Below, one piece after another: positions 32,301 through 41,987 of a DNA stretch of 64,000 nucleotides. Within the stretch, counting starts at the first letter, position 1. Every line of letters starts with the position of its first letter. Below the pieces are notes generated by a model. The model was not told where the DNA came from. It was given only the letters and a program-made list of their open reading frames with translations, and did not search any database. The stretch comes from Leptodactylus fallax. Its lineage: Eukaryota > Chordata > Amphibia > Anura > Leptodactylidae. The position numbers were made by a program, and so were the translations under genes. The stretch is taken from positions 10,474,001-10,538,000 of the forward strand of contig CAMRHE010000012.1 of the NCBI GenBank assembly GCA_947044405.1, given 5' to 3'.

Positions 32301-34025
32301 TTTTTTGGTGCCAATGATGATGTTGGTGGCGGAAGAATTGCCTTGGCCAAAAATGGTTTAGGAAAGTTACCTAAATATACAGATCATAGCAATGTGAGAG
32401 GAAATGAGAGATACAGATGAAAGTGTGATAAGAGAAGGGTGAGAGAGAAACAGGAACATGTTAGACTGAACTCTTAACTTGAAGTTCTACAAGCTGGCTT
32501 GTCAGAGAAAGCAGCTCTGCTCTTAATAAAACAACTCAGAAGTCAGTCAACTTGAACCTTTCAAAGTATAGAAATCCAAAACATTGTTTGCCACTGCCAA
32601 GGTATATTTTAAGATGTACATGAACACATCTGAGCTAACAAACATCCGTTCTTTCATTTTGTACGAGAGGAGCCATTTCATAATGCGACATAAAAGAAAT
32701 GAAGCAACAAACATTTTTTTTTTTTTTTTGCTGGTTAAACAAGAATAAACAAAGGTGGCACACTTCAAAATCCAGGCTTTATTGAGGCAAGTAAAAACAG
32801 GCATCACCGATAGCAAACAGCAATCGGTCGTTTCACACACACCGCACTTCTATAGGCTGATGATGTGTCTGGGTGCGTCATAATAGGGCAACCTCCCAGG
32901 TCCGTCACCTCGGCAACCACCAATCACACTGGCACAAATGAAAACCGTGCATGCACAGTCACCATAGCAATTGGAAGACGCTATATCTAAAAACATATAG
33001 ATAAAATAAAACTGCATCAGATATCAAAAAGGAGATACATCTCATATTGGATCATTTCACATTCAGGTCAAATACATATGTCAATGCACATTGAGCATAT
33101 TTAAACCATATCTATTCATAGGAAGACACTCATGTCATTTAGACCTAAAGGGCCCAGGGCGTTTTAAGAATCCACTTCCCCTCCCGGTATAACAAAATAC
33201 AATTCTAATCACCCCCCTCCAGGGTTAGCATTAACCACTTTGACACCAGCAAACCTTTACACATCTGCATCGCATCTGTGTTTCTCCCTAAAATGTAGTG
33301 TGAGACGAGGGGTGCCCTGCCCTGTGGTTATAGACCTAACGTGGTCCCTAAAACGGATTTGGAAGTGTGCTGCCTTTGTTTAACATTTCTTGCTTGATAT
33401 TTGGAGCATTCCCCAATTTATGGCTTAGGAGACTACAGTGATTCAGATAAGTACCACCACTTTATATTGCGAAAGTGTCAACCTTGAGTAGAGGTGCAGC
33501 CATATTTTTTCCATTATTATTAGAAACACTTGTTTAACTCCTGCTACATCTCGGTGTTCATAATCAAGAATAGCTTATTACTATACTTATATTTACTGAA
33601 CTTCTTGTCAGTCACAATACTAAGCATACAGAGACATTACAGGATTGATTCCTTTGTTTACTGCATTTGAGATCTAAATGACATCAGAAGTGGTCTGCTG
33701 TAATTCGCCCTTACAAAGAATTACAATAGAAAGCGATTCATGTCCAGGAGTGGAAAGATATATTTTATCCTATACAAGCATTCTACATTGATTTACACAC
33801 AAAAGTAAAAATGTAGATATTAACACAGAAAAAGGACTGAAATGTAACCTGTCACCGAAGTAACTTTAGCAGCTCCATCACACTTTTCCCAATATGGTGA
33901 AGGTGCTGGTGCTGCAGACTGTCTCGTAGAAAGTGGTGCTTGATCTGGCAAATTTTTCTTTAGCATTTCAGCAAAACTAGTAATCTTAGACGTTTGATTC
34001 CAGCAATTAATATTCGCCATTTTAT
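20202..34025 (-). CDS. adad1: ADAD1, first four coding exons (partial gene)
   Basis: Four minus-strand exons (34025-33849, 32370-32182, 31469-31317, 20309-20202) have GT-AG borders and join in one frame, each ending with one base of the next codon. The product matches ADAD1 (testis nuclear RNA-binding protein, Tenr): an N-terminus with [11 protein letters not shown], the linker [20 protein letters not shown], then a double-stranded RNA-binding domain ending [23 protein letters not shown]1 is an ADAR-family protein, germ-cell specific in mammals and required for male fertility, with a deaminase-like domain thought to be inactive. That C-terminal domain is not in the window and must lie before position 1. 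BLTP1 upstream on the same strand matches the tetrapod gene order. No stop or frameshift is seen, so the gene looks functional as far as visible. Confidence 0.92.
20310..20867. other. ADAD1 intron 3 sequence, nothing recognised
   Basis: This is AT-rich intron sequence with frog-repeat character; no conserved frame is visible. Confidence 0.5.
20876..21454. mobile_element. hAT MITE in ADAD1 intron 3
   Basis: Ends CAGTGGTTCTCAACCT and AGGTTGAGAACCACTG are perfect inverted repeats of a hAT (Charlie-like) type. Flanking 8-mers ATATAGAG (20868-20875) and ATATAGAC (21455-21462) are a target duplication with one mismatch. No ORF. Confidence 0.88.
21463..22003. other. ADAD1 intron 3 sequence, nothing recognised
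   Basis: A T run at 21499 and GC-rich repeat-like sequence precede the Tc1-C element. I see no exon on either strand. Confidence 0.5.
22142..22318. repeat. DIRS left terminal repeat
   Basis: From ACTGGGGGACACAGCACCAT onward the repeat is the complement of the right terminus at 29258-29399; its outermost bases (GTGGGATTTTTGTGTACTCA) are instead mirrored in the internal complementary region. Confidence 0.88.
22441..22545. repeat. DIRS internal complementary region
   Basis: The first half (TACACAAAAATCCCAC and sequence before it) is complementary to the extreme left end. The second half (TTTCTCGTCTACTTCACTGG and on) is complementary to the extreme right end. This dual complementarity is the template thought to align the termini during circle formation in DIRS elements. 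Confidence 0.85.
22593..24329 (-). pseudogene. DIRS tyrosine recombinase, frameshifted
   Basis: Three minus-strand frames (24329-23232, 23227-22778, 22781-22593) together contain a phage-integrase-type core. The N-terminal SAM-like part has [16 protein letters not shown]; the catalytic part has [11 protein letters not shown] (first Arg), [12 protein letters not shown] (His-x-x-Arg) and TFTKFYQIH (nucleophile Tyr). All catalytic residues are visible, but a slip in a G/C run near 23236-23242 and another indel near 22785-22800 break the frame. The enzyme integrates the circular DNA copy. Confidence 0.88.
25746..25765 (-). promoter_or_regulatory. Primer-binding-site-like sequence, tRNA-Lys type
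   Basis: Five bases after the LTR the minus strand reads TGACGCCCAACGACGTGGGG. This resembles the tRNA-Lys1,2 primer site of retroviruses (TGGCGCCCAACGTGGGG) with one substitution and a 2-base insertion. Confidence 0.5.
25771..26214 (-). repeat. LTR of the inserted fragment
   Basis: On the minus strand it runs TGTAAGGGTT ... CCCCCGACA (444 bp, TG...CA) with AATAAA (complement at 25889-25894) about 120 bp before its end. Confidence 0.6.
26797..28280 (-). pseudogene. DIRS ORF1 (gag-like), frameshifted near the start
   Basis: An ATG at 28280 (MSSCEESSR) opens a frame that must shift within about 60 bp to reach the main frame with the zinc-type cluster [20 protein letters not shown]. The main frame runs to 26797 with an Arg/Ser-rich stretch and a basic C-terminus (SGTKPTSA end). 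The Cys pairs and RS-rich region match ORF1 of vertebrate DIRS elements, thought to act as a nucleic-acid-binding Gag equivalent. The RT frame overlaps its end. Confidence 0.75.
28302..28330. repeat. A-run followed by G-run
   Basis: Fourteen or so A are followed by about sixteen G, in the DIRS 5' region. Lengths at such runs are prone to assembly error. Confidence 0.7.
28331..29257 (-). other. DIRS 5' untranslated region
   Basis: GC-rich sequence between ORF1 and the right terminal repeat, with a C run near 28788; no conserved frame. Confidence 0.6.
29258..29399. repeat. DIRS right terminal repeat
   Basis: Inverted copy of the left terminus, ending CCCCCAGTGAAGTAGAAA beside the resumed Tc1 sequence. 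Confidence 0.88.
29629..30650 (+). pseudogene. Tc1 transposon C transposase, one frameshift
   Basis: An ATG at 29629 ([10 protein letters not shown]) begins the first helix-turn-helix ([12 protein letters not shown]); a short deletion near 29752 shifts the frame. The remaining sequence to 30650 is open from 29838: [14 protein letters not shown] second domain, [22 protein letters not shown] and [15 protein letters not shown] give the complete DDE triad. The end is [12 protein letters not shown]. Only one frameshift is seen, so this is a recently inactive copy. Confidence 0.88.
30868..31316. other. ADAD1 intron 3 sequence next to exon 3
   Basis: AT-rich intron with a T run at 30970-30988; nothing else recognised. 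Confidence 0.5.
31317..31469 (-). CDS. adad1: ADAD1 coding exon 3, dsRNA-binding domain
   Basis: Acceptor CTAAAG and donor GTAATT border 153 bp encoding [19 protein letters not shown] followed by [19 protein letters not shown], the beta strands and final helix of a dsRBD. The KKEAKSNAA helix carries the RNA-contacting lysines. Confidence 0.92.
31470..32181. other. ADAD1 intron 2
   Basis: Intron sequence with short homopolymers; no exon or transposon end recognised. Confidence 0.55.
32182..32370 (-). CDS. adad1: ADAD1 coding exon 2
   Basis: Acceptor TATTTAG and donor GTGAGG border 189 bp. The product includes [20 protein letters not shown] and [20 protein letters not shown], highly conserved in ADAD1 and leading into the dsRBD. 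Confidence 0.92.
32735..33395 (-). mobile_element. 3' fragment of a different Penelope-like element in ADAD1 intron 1
   Basis: On the minus strand near 33395-33270 the frame reads [20 protein letters not shown], the helix after the GIY-YIG core of PLE endonucleases. About 600 bp of 3' sequence follows, including GAAACGACCG near 32826-32836 at the position of a hammerhead 3' core, then AATAAA and the element end at about 32737. The hammerhead 5' core is unrecognisable. This is a family different from the palindrome. Confidence 0.65.
33849..34025 (-). CDS. adad1: ADAD1 coding exon 1 with start codon
   Basis: The start ATG is at 34020-34018, five bases after an acceptor (GTTACAG), so a non-coding leader exon must lie upstream. 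The product begins [20 protein letters not shown], matching the ADAD1 N-terminus. It ends at a CAG/GTTACA donor; reading past it gives only a short tail to a stop. Confidence 0.88.
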
Positions 34026-34276
34026 CTGTAACAAAACATATAATTTACCACTGTTTATTATATTTCCTTATAAACGATCAGGTTAATATTAATAAATTCA
34101 TTTTGTACAACAGAAAAATTAAGTATATAAAATGCTAACATTCTTTTTGCATGATTGATTAAAAAAGAGGCCATGTCTTACAGCAGGGGTACTCATCTAC
34201 TCACCATCATGTGAAGGAGCGAGATGAACAACAGCCGAACATTTCCAGTATTTACATATGTTAAGACATGCCTTTA

Positions 34277-34476
34277 AAGAGGACCTTTCATGTCCTCATG
34301 CATATGAAGTTTTATATACCGCTAGAAAGCCAACAGTGCGCTGAAATTAACGGCACCGATATCTCCAGCCCCAGGGCACATAATGGAAAAGCTGACAGTG
34401 CACTGAATTCAGCACACTGTCGGCTTTCTAGCAGTATATAAAACGGCATGTGCCTGAGGACATGAAAGGTCCTCTT
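34277..34476. mobile_element. MITE, about 200 bp
   Basis: AAGAGGACCTTTCATGTCCT at the left is mirrored by AGGACATGAAAGGTCCTCTT at the right, and inner sequences TTTTATATA/TATATAAAA also pair. No ORF. Confidence 0.8.
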
Positions 34477-34609
34477 CAAGTTCTTAAGGCAGAACCTAAG
34501 GTGTGTTGTCACATGCAGATTAGCCCCACTGAATGTGGATATGCCCCAAGGATCTAAGGATTTCTCTAGCAATTTTCTTTAAATTCAGTGACTGATTTTT
34601 TAGCATGAA

Positions 34610-34650
34610 AGAAAAAAAAAAACCCACAAAAAAAAAAAAAAAAAAAAACA
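34610..34650. repeat. A-rich low-complexity tract
   Basis: Two long A runs separated by CCCAC. Confidence 0.8.
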
Positions 34651-34757
34651 GCCATCGGACCATGTCCCAAGAACAAATTCATACGTGCATGTTTATTTAA
34701 TGCCAATTATTGAAGCCAAAATCAGGCTAAGGCCCTCGTACCGAAATGCAGCTAACG

Positions 34758-34953
34758 TTAGGTTCACACTTGCGTTCGGGTTTCCGTTCCGCTTGAGGAC
34801 CCCACGAATGTAAACCTAATCTGCTTAAAAAAAAAAGTGATTACCCGCGGACCCCACAGACTATAGACCAGGTTTACGCCTGAAAAAGAATTAAGAGAAT
34901 TCGGGGACGGAAACCATGAACGTAGACTGGGCACAGGTGTGAACCTAGCCTAA
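34758..34953. mobile_element. MITE, about 195 bp
   Basis: TTAGGTTCACACTTGCG and the complement in GCACAGGTGTGAACCTAGCC are terminal inverted repeats. The TTCACAC...GTGTGAA ends are typical of abundant frog MITEs. Confidence 0.65.
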
Positions 34954-35543
34954 AAGATGCTGAGGAAAAAAAACAGCATAAACGCATTGCATTTTCTCTC
35001 TGTAGCATTTTACTTCCCTTATTAAATCAACTGGGAAAACAATCACGATTCTGCAGCTAAAATTAACAAGCTGGATTTAAAAAAAAAAATGTATCCATTT
35101 TAAAAAACGCTACTTTTCTGCAAATTTTATTTCCCCTGTATTTTTTTTTACATGACGCGTTGTCGCGTTTTTTTTTTTTGTTCCAGCACACTGCATAGAC
35201 CTGGAAGCTTCTCTTTAAAAACCGTGTTGCCGTTCTGACACTGTTTTTGCGGAAACGCGTCAAAAGCCGCGTCGCGTTTTTTCCCACCTCCCATTGACTT
35301 CAATGGGTTTTTCCAGGTGGAATCCGCCTGAAGATAGGTCATGTCGCTTTTTTTTCTCACTAGTGGAAAAAAAAAACGCTAGAGGAAAAAAACTGCTACT
35401 CCCATTCAAATGAATGGGAGGCGTTTTTTCAAGTGGATTTTGAGGCGGATTCCGCGTTAAAATCCGCTGGCAAAAAACTCTGTGTGAACACAGCCTTAAA
35501 CACTGCACTTTTTAGCATTGCGTTTCTGCCATACGAGGCCTTA

Positions 35544-35764
35544 GGCTAAAGCCCCACCTTGTGGAAAAGCTGTTTTTTTGTTGTTGCAGATTTTGCTGTG
35601 CTTTTTCAAGACAAACCCAAGAGAGGGTTCAAAAGGAATAAGAAATATATAAGTTCTTATACTTCTCCCTTCTGGTTAATCCACTCCTGGCTTTGGCTCA
35701 AAAAAACTGCAACAAAATCTGCAAGATAAAAAAAGCAGTTTCTCCATAACGTGAAGCCTCGGCC
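35544..35764. mobile_element. MITE copy 1 of a family also at 53208-53420
   Basis: Ends GGCTAAAGCCCCAC and GTGAAGCCTCGGCC are imperfect inverted repeats. The interior shares long stretches (AAGTTCTTATACTTCTCCCT, CCACTCCTGGCTTTGGCT) with the copy in the BLTP1-ADAD1 interval. Confidence 0.7.
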
Positions 35765-36244
35765 TTACACTCTTATGATCCACACCTGAAAACTGCATTA
35801 CAAAGAATCATGCATTTAATTTTTATGCAGTTTTTTAATTTTTTACAGGCAAAACATTTATTTAACATGTTTCACCCGTAAAATCATTTGGTCAATTTTT
35901 TTTTTTTTTTTTTTTATAGACAAGTACGACTTATACATGGGAGATGTATGTTATGTGCGCAGATACCATCTACTCCATAGAGATCCCATGAAGCCTGTAA
36001 ACTGCAATGGGTACAAGGATTTATGGACTGTGTTAGTACTACCCAAAACACAACCTGCACCTCTACAAAGATGTACCTATAAAGCACCAGGACTAAAATA
36101 GGTCCACATGCATGCCTCCCTAATGGAAAAACCGCAGGTGCACGCCATTTTATCTGCTGGTCCACACTCTAAAGCCAAAGACACAGCAAGCACTCGTGTG
36201 GATGAACTACGCGGGAACAAAAGACATGATACACACTGTTGCGG

Positions 36245-36625
36245 TACCGCCCGGTGCAGCCTCCACGCAGCTCCTGACAATCTCCACTGTTATACTAAGC
36301 TCTGAGCGCTTCACCGCCAACCAATGACAGAGCACCATCCGCCCACGTGATCATTGTGAAGCGTACGTGACTTGTTATTTGTGCCCCTTGCGCGCAAGGG
36401 AAGAGGTTAAAATAGTCCCTTAGTGGAAGAATATTACATGTTATTATCGTATGTCTTTTATCTCCCTCTAATGAAAAGTGGCTTTGCCAAAGCTATGAGA
36501 ATGATACATATTTTATAGTGAGCGTGGGACCTTATGGCGCCCTGAAATAGATTCTGGAAACTCACCTTATAGCTATACGGGAATCAAACGTTGCTTCCTG
36601 GATACTGTTATAGCCACGTCCATAG
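36245..36625 (-). promoter_or_regulatory. Possible ADAD1 promoter and leader exon
   Basis: ADAD1 coding exon 1 starts at a splice acceptor, so a leader exon is needed upstream. A consensus donor AAG/GTGAGT lies on the minus strand at 36566, with candidate exon sequence to about 36620. A second candidate is the CpG-containing stretch 36245-36370 with an ATTGG (inverted CCAAT) and an E-box CACGTG. Neither is proven. Confidence 0.25.
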
Positions 36626-36769
36626 TCTCCTTGTGAATAAAAAGTTTATAGTGAAACTACAAGTCCCAGAATGCCCTGAAGCTATCCAGGTCTCAGGCTA
36701 TTGGGAGTTGTAGAAGGGAACAAACCCTTTGAAATCAATTGGCACCATAAAAAGGTGAACTGATGTTTT

Positions 36770-36785
36770 TTTTTTTTTTTTTTTA
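36770..36785. repeat. Poly-T tract
   Basis: A run of T in otherwise anonymous sequence. The surrounding 36.6-37.5 kb shows no gene. Confidence 0.6.
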
Positions 36786-37559
36786 TCAGGTTCCTTGTAA
36801 TCTGTAGCTCACAAGCTTTTATGAAACATACAACTAACAGCAGATCCTGAGACTTACAAACTACAGGACATGCTGGACCTTGCAGTTCTGAATACAATGT
36901 ACAGCATGCACCAAAACTTTGAAGCTGTCACAATATGCAGGTAATTGTAGTGTGAGACCCCCTGCACATGGCCTTAATGTGTCTGGATTTTTTGGATTGT
37001 ATTACAGCTGCAAATTCTGTCCAGACCGTGGGGCAGATGACCCAAACTTACATCATCATAGGGATGTATGATACTATAAGTCCAGGTCATTAGAACCCAG
37101 GCAGAAACGGGATTCATGACCATAATTTGGTCCCCAAAATCAGATTGCATTGTAGTTGTGTGCAGAAGGCCGCAGGTGCTTTTCCTACCAGGTGCTCTGT
37201 GCAAGTCCTAGTTAGCTAGATTTATGGAGGCTTAGGCTACATCCGCGTGAACAATGTAGGATCCGTGAAAACAGACAAAAATAGAGCATGATCTATTTTT
37301 TGGCAGACTGTTACAACAAAGGCCGATTATGATGTTTGTGTGACTATAGGATTGGTGTTTGCAGGGCCGTTTTAACACATTGGTGGGCCCCTTGCAAAGG
37401 CTTCATAAGTGGGACCCCCGTCACCACCACTAACCTGCACAAATTATAATGCCCCTTCAATGGCCTCCACATAATATAATGCCCCTGCATGAATCACACT
37501 TTAACCTGTCCCCATTGTCAAGGCCTCTCAGACATTAACCTGTCCCATGGCCCCTCAGA

Positions 37560-37715
37560 CATTATATTATAATGTCCCCCTCCAGGTTGCCCCAACAGTT
37601 TCATGCCTCCAGGTTTCCCCCACAGTGTTATGTCCCCCCAGATTGCTACCACAGTTTCATGCCCGCTCCCAGGTTGCCTCACAGTTTCATGTCCTCCTTC
37701 AATTGCTCCCACTGT
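37560..37715. repeat. Degenerate tandem repeat, about 37-bp unit
   Basis: Imperfect copies of a CCCCCAGGTTGCC...CACAGTTTCATG unit are arrayed four or more times, similar in style to the minisatellite at 14577. Confidence 0.6.
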
Positions 37716-38084
37716 ATATATCAAAGAAATACATTAATACTCACCTCTCCCTGTTCACTCATGTCTCTGGTCCCGGAGTCTTCAAGGAGTAATAGGCGCA
37801 ATGTAAGTGCCTATTGCTCCAAGACATTGGGAGCAGACACAGCGGCTGGATAGTAAAGCAGGGAGCGAATGGCTCCCTACTTCACCACTGTTTTCAACTC
37901 ATCAGTGCCTGGAGGACAGCAAATGCAGGTCTGCCCCAAGGGAGCCCCCACTATGGTGCACCATTGGCCCTATGGTTAAAGTGGCCCTGAGTGTTTGGAA
38001 GTGGTGGGATATGGGGACAAGGCAGCCTGAGACAAGAAGTGATATGCAAATGCTCACACAGGACAGCAAGAAGACTGCTGAGTT

Positions 38085-38515
38085 AGGGCTGACTGATAGC
38101 AGTGTTTGCACTAGTCTGTGAACTGACTGACAGCAACATTCACACTAGATCGTGATCTGGTCTGATGCAATATATACATCAGACTGGGGAATGGCCAATC
38201 CTGACATTCACATTAGTTTGTTGCCTGGTCTTATACAGTGTTTACATCAGACCTGGGGCTGACCAATGCTGGCATTCACACTAGATTGTGGTCCGGTCTG
38301 ATGCAGTGTTTACATGAGACTGTGGACTGACCAATGTTGGCATTCACACAAGATTGTGGTCTGGTCTTATAGAGTGTTTACATCAGACTGGGGGATGACC
38401 TGCAGCAGAATTTACTTTGTATGGTGGACTGACCACTGCCTGCGTTTACACTAGACTATGGACTAACTGATAGCATTTACACCAGATTGTATAGTGACCT
38501 GCAAAAGTGTTTAGA
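38085..38515. repeat. Degenerate tandem repeat, about 55-65-bp unit
   Basis: Units with ATTCACACTAGATTGTG, GGTCTGATGCAGTGTTTACA and CAGACTG recur about seven times with variation. It ends shortly before the provirus. Confidence 0.65.
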
Positions 38516-38570
38516 GTTTTTTTTTAAATTTTGTCACAAGTATGTGCAGATTAATGCACAGTGCAGTATG

Positions 38571-38575
38571 ATTAC
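38571..38575. repeat. Provirus target-site duplication, left
   Basis: ATTAC before the 5' LTR equals ATTAC at 50558-50562. Confidence 0.85.
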
Positions 38576-39129
38576 TGTAAAGGGAAGTGCTTACCACAAA
38601 CATTAATATATATATATTTATCTATTATCTCAATCATTCCATTCAGAACTTCTGAACATAAGTGTCTGCATGCTACAAAACCTGTTTTCTAACAGACATC
38701 AAGCATGGGCCAGGAAGGCTTTTGTTTAACATAATGAGATGGAATATGCTAATGAGACCTTCATGGTGATGTTAATCAGCTTCCTTTGTTCAAAGAGAGT
38801 TACCCGGAGCAGATGGGGGAGGTAGGTCATTACCCCTGGGCCAAGGATCGATTTTAAGTGTTAGAGCGCCATCCCAAGACTCATAAGAAGTATTGCATCT
38901 AAACTTATATTACAATACCAAGAGCCTGATTGGAGTGACAACATCTAGGTGGGCGGAGTTGTGGGCCATATATATGATGGGCCAAAAGCTCTCCCCTCTC
39001 TCTCTCTTCACCACCAGCCCTTGGGAGATGGATTGACCAGCTTCACCTAGACAAGCTCCATATACCACCAGAGCATAATAAGGCTTAAGTATAACTTTCT
39101 CTCTCTATCCATCTATCCACCCATCATCC

Positions 39130-39183
<54 letters not shown>

Positions 39184-39639
39184 CATTTATCTATCAGTCA
39201 CCCTCTATTAATCTGTATTACTACTGCTGTGTTCCTTACAGAAAGGGTCAGTTAGTAACTTGTCAGGGGTTGTGTTTGTGTGTGTGTATGTGTGTGTGTG
39301 TATGTAGCGATATCTGTAGGTTTTATATTCACCTGGGTAATTGGGTTCTGTACTTATTGTATTGCACTGTGTTAATACTGTTTTATATTATTCTATAACC
39401 TAGTTCCATCATATTACAAGTGCATTAATAATAAACGTATTTTATGATTAATATTGTGGGGTAAATTATCGTACATGCAAACCAGTCAAGGAAACAGATA
39501 AGTAGATATACCTAAGGAGGAAGGAGAGATCTGGGATCAGGGAAGAATAGTAATTAGTAATAAGACCCAGATCTCTCTAACATAATGGTGAAGCAAGTCA
39601 GGAGTGATGAATATTAATTATTAATATTCATCTCTAACA
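38576..39639 (+). repeat. 5' LTR
   Basis: 1,064 bp from TGTAAAGGGA to CTCTAACA. U3 contains a GC box (GGGCGG at 38951) and a TATA-like CATATATATG at 38967-38976. AATAAA is at 39430-39435. TATC and GT microsatellites lie between. Confidence 0.92.
39130..39195 (+). repeat. (TATC)n microsatellite in the 5' LTR
   Basis: About a dozen ATCT units; the 3' LTR tract near 50070-50120 differs in length. Confidence 0.85.
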
Positions 39640-39642
39640 TAA

Positions 39643-39660
39643 TGGTGAGCCGGCCCGTAC
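39643..39660 (+). promoter_or_regulatory. Candidate primer-binding site
   Basis: TGGTGAGCCGGCCCGTAC begins three bases after the LTR and starts with TGG, complementary to a tRNA CCA end. I could not assign the tRNA. Confidence 0.5.
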
Positions 39661-40064
39661 TGTTTTAATATTTTTGCGTGTTGTCTTCTGGCAAAACTGT
39701 GTTATACCGTGAACTATCAAGTGGAGGGGCGTGGACAGGTAACATTGGTACACAGTGAAGTGTTGCGTTACACTGTATGCCCAGATTGAAGTTTGCATGG
39801 CTAACCCAGTTTGCTTAAAGCTTCACTTAAAATAATTAATAACAGTGAACCTATTGTTTATTTGTATTTATCTGAAGGTATTAACAATTGTCTGTTTCCT
39901 CCACAAACAACTCGCTGGGAGACTGAGAAATCCATTTGTGCCTCTGTAATATCAAAGTCAAGGTTCTTCAGGAGAAGTCCAGCTGGTCGGGAAAAGGCTT
40001 TCCGGTACGAAAAGGATACTTTTTCAAGCAGCAAAGGACAAGTAGGAGGACAACGGTGACCAAG

Positions 40065-41987
40065 ATGACAGCAGGAAAAGTAAGTATGGATTTCTCAACA
40101 TTAAAACACCTAGCTAAACACAGTACATTCAACCCAGTACCACCCACAACCTATAAATCAGGAGAAATGTTGTGGTCTGCTTTGCTGGATCAGGCCTATG
40201 CTCATGATAAAAACTGTATTAGTAAACGGACAGTTTTTAACAAAACTTCCAAAAGATTACAAATGTTAGCAAAACTAGTATATACTTTTGAGGATACCAT
40301 CTGGAAGCCAGAGCATGCTGAGATCCTAGCAAACATGAAAGGGACAGTGGAGCGAGCTAACAATGCAAATCCCCACTGTCATTGTTGTGTAGACAATGTC
40401 AAGCAGATTCACATGTTAGAAACTCAATTGAAAGATGAGGCACTTTGTATAATTGAGAGAGGAAAGGAGATTTGTGTGTTGGAATCCAAACTCTCTGACA
40501 AAGAGAATTATTATTCTGACATGGACAAAGAACTCCTTCGATTATACACTGAGAACAATCAGTTTAGAAGTAAAATTACTTCCACAGAAGCAATGTTAGT
40601 GACACTAAGAGAGGAACAAGCGGCAAACTCGCAAATCATTGCGAACTTGCAGCAGATCATCTCTGACTTGTCACGGCCTAGTACTAACAGCACGGTACCC
40701 TTGCCAACTAAACAGATTTGTGTCTCAGGAATGGCACAGGAGGGGACAGGGGCGATCAGACCCACGGCTCCTGCGGATCAGAGATCCAATAGTCCATTTT
40801 GTGATACTAGGACTCCAGTGGAGCGTGCACTACAATTCTCTCCAACACCTTTGGAGAGGAGAGACAGCGGACGCCTCCATGGACAGGACTCAAATTGGGG
40901 ACTAAGTAGTGGATGGGAAACTGTACATACGGCTTCCAACCTACCTACACGTCCTGAAAGGTCAGTGGAATTTTATCCTAGCCATAACAACATGGAAAAG
41001 ATAAATTTCCTGTTACGGATCTGCAAAGAGATCCCTAAGTATGACCCTAATACAGATCCATTTACAGCCTGTGATATGTTTGAAGGACATTGCAGGAAAT
41101 ATTCTGTGCCTCCAGAATATCGTATGGAGCTGTTTAAATTGTGGTTGCCTACACACCTCAACCAAAGGTATGAGGCAACAGAGAGAACAAGTCCCAAGAA
41201 TGGCCTATTTTATGATGAGGAAGAACGCCTTTCAATACTCATGAAACTGGCAACAGGACATTGGGATGTTACTCCAGAAATCCTGACAAAATTCAAACCC
41301 ACCTTACAGGACGAACCTTCGTCCCTCTGTGGTCGGTTTGAAGCAATGTACAGGAAGATCACAAAGGATCAAGGTATAGGTGTCCCACAAGGCATGGTTC
41401 GCATGTTTGTGTACAAATTCCCATACCTTGACACCGCAATTCGGCTAAGTGCAGCAAGGGAACCAACGCTCACTGATGCAGCCATGATTATTGAACAGTA
41501 TAGACAAGATCTACTGCGCAATAAAAAGTCTGTGAAAATCAGGGAGCGTGGAAAGGTCCATGTCAAATCACAAGATGAACGTGGACACCACACTAAGCCA
41601 CACATGCCTGTCTACCCCACAGCTCCTCCAACAGAAAAGATGGGAGACATACGATGCTTTCTGTGTTTACAGGTTGGACACATTAAAAGAAACTGCCCTC
41701 AAGTAGTTCGCAATCGTACAAACCCAGAGAAAAATGGCAATAATAATGGTTTCAAGATGAAGCCTAATTACGACAAACAAGTTGGGAAACAGACAGATAG
41801 CAAACAGGGACATTTGCCAGAACAGGCACTGAAACGTGTGGCACTTGTAAATGCCCCTGATAGACCAGAGGATAGAACATTAGGTGTAGAACATCATAAG
41901 TCTGCACAGAATGTTGAAACTCAGCAACCACAAGTGGCAGTACGTACCTCAGAGGTACCTACTGAGAATCTGGTGCAGATTGACTGA
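40065..41987 (+). CDS. gag: Retroviral gag
   Basis: The first ATG after the leader (AAGATGACA) opens a 640-residue frame ending in TGA at 41985-41987. The N-terminal third is rich in heptad-like Leu/Ile/Glu segments (residues about 90-190, coiled coil). A capsid-like domain follows (about 300-470), then one CCHC zinc knuckle, CFLCLQVGHIKRNC, near residue 540. A basic tail and a low-complexity end precede the stop. Gag assembles particles and packages RNA. There is a strong splice donor motif (GTAAGT) only 15 bases after the ATG. A longer frame from a TTG at 39936 exists, but the ATG is the natural start. Confidence 0.88.
   Translation: MTAGKVSMDFSTLKHLAKHSTFNPVPPTTYKSGEMLWSALLDQAYAHDKNCISKRTVFNKTSKRLQMLAKLVYTFEDTIWKPEHAEILANMKGTVERANNANPHCHCCVDNVKQIHMLETQLKDEALCIIERGKEICVLESKLSDKENYYSDMDKELLRLYTENNQFRSKITSTEAMLVTLREEQAANSQIIANLQQIISDLSRPSTNSTVPLPTKQICVSGMAQEGTGAIRPTAPADQRSNSPFCDTRTPVERALQFSPTPLERRDSGRLHGQDSNWGLSSGWETVHTASNLPTRPERSVEFYPSHNNMEKINFLLRICKEIPKYDPNTDPFTACDMFEGHCRKYSVPPEYRMELFKLWLPTHLNQRYEATERTSPKNGLFYDEEERLSILMKLATGHWDVTPEILTKFKPTLQDEPSSLCGRFEAMYRKITKDQGIGVPQGMVRMFVYKFPYLDTAIRLSAAREPTLTDAAMIIEQYRQDLLRNKKSVKIRERGKVHVKSQDERGHHTKPHMPVYPTAPPTEKMGDIRCFLCLQVGHIKRNCPQVVRNRTNPEKNGNNNGFKMKPNYDKQVGKQTDSKQGHLPEQALKRVALVNAPDRPEDRTLGVEHHKSAQNVETQQPQVAVRTSEVPTENLVQID
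40080..40085 (+). promoter_or_regulatory. Candidate splice donor just after the gag start
   Basis: GTAAGT follows five gag codons. In avian leukosis virus the env mRNA is made from a donor in the first codons of gag, so env would use the gag ATG. The same layout is possible here. Confidence 0.4.

Noticed and set aside
32165..32350. ADAD1 exon 2 as a stand-alone 61-residue ORF starting MAKAILPPP
   Set aside because: The frame continues upstream to a splice acceptor at 32371 and in phase to exon 1, and its apparent C-terminal end is past the GTGAGG donor.
37547..38121. Several ORFs of 80-104 residues
   Set aside because: They follow the periodicity of degenerate tandem repeats and contain no recognisable domain.
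39936..40064. N-terminal extension of gag from a TTG
   Set aside because: There is no ATG in this part; the first ATG at 40065 has a good context and a position after the leader.
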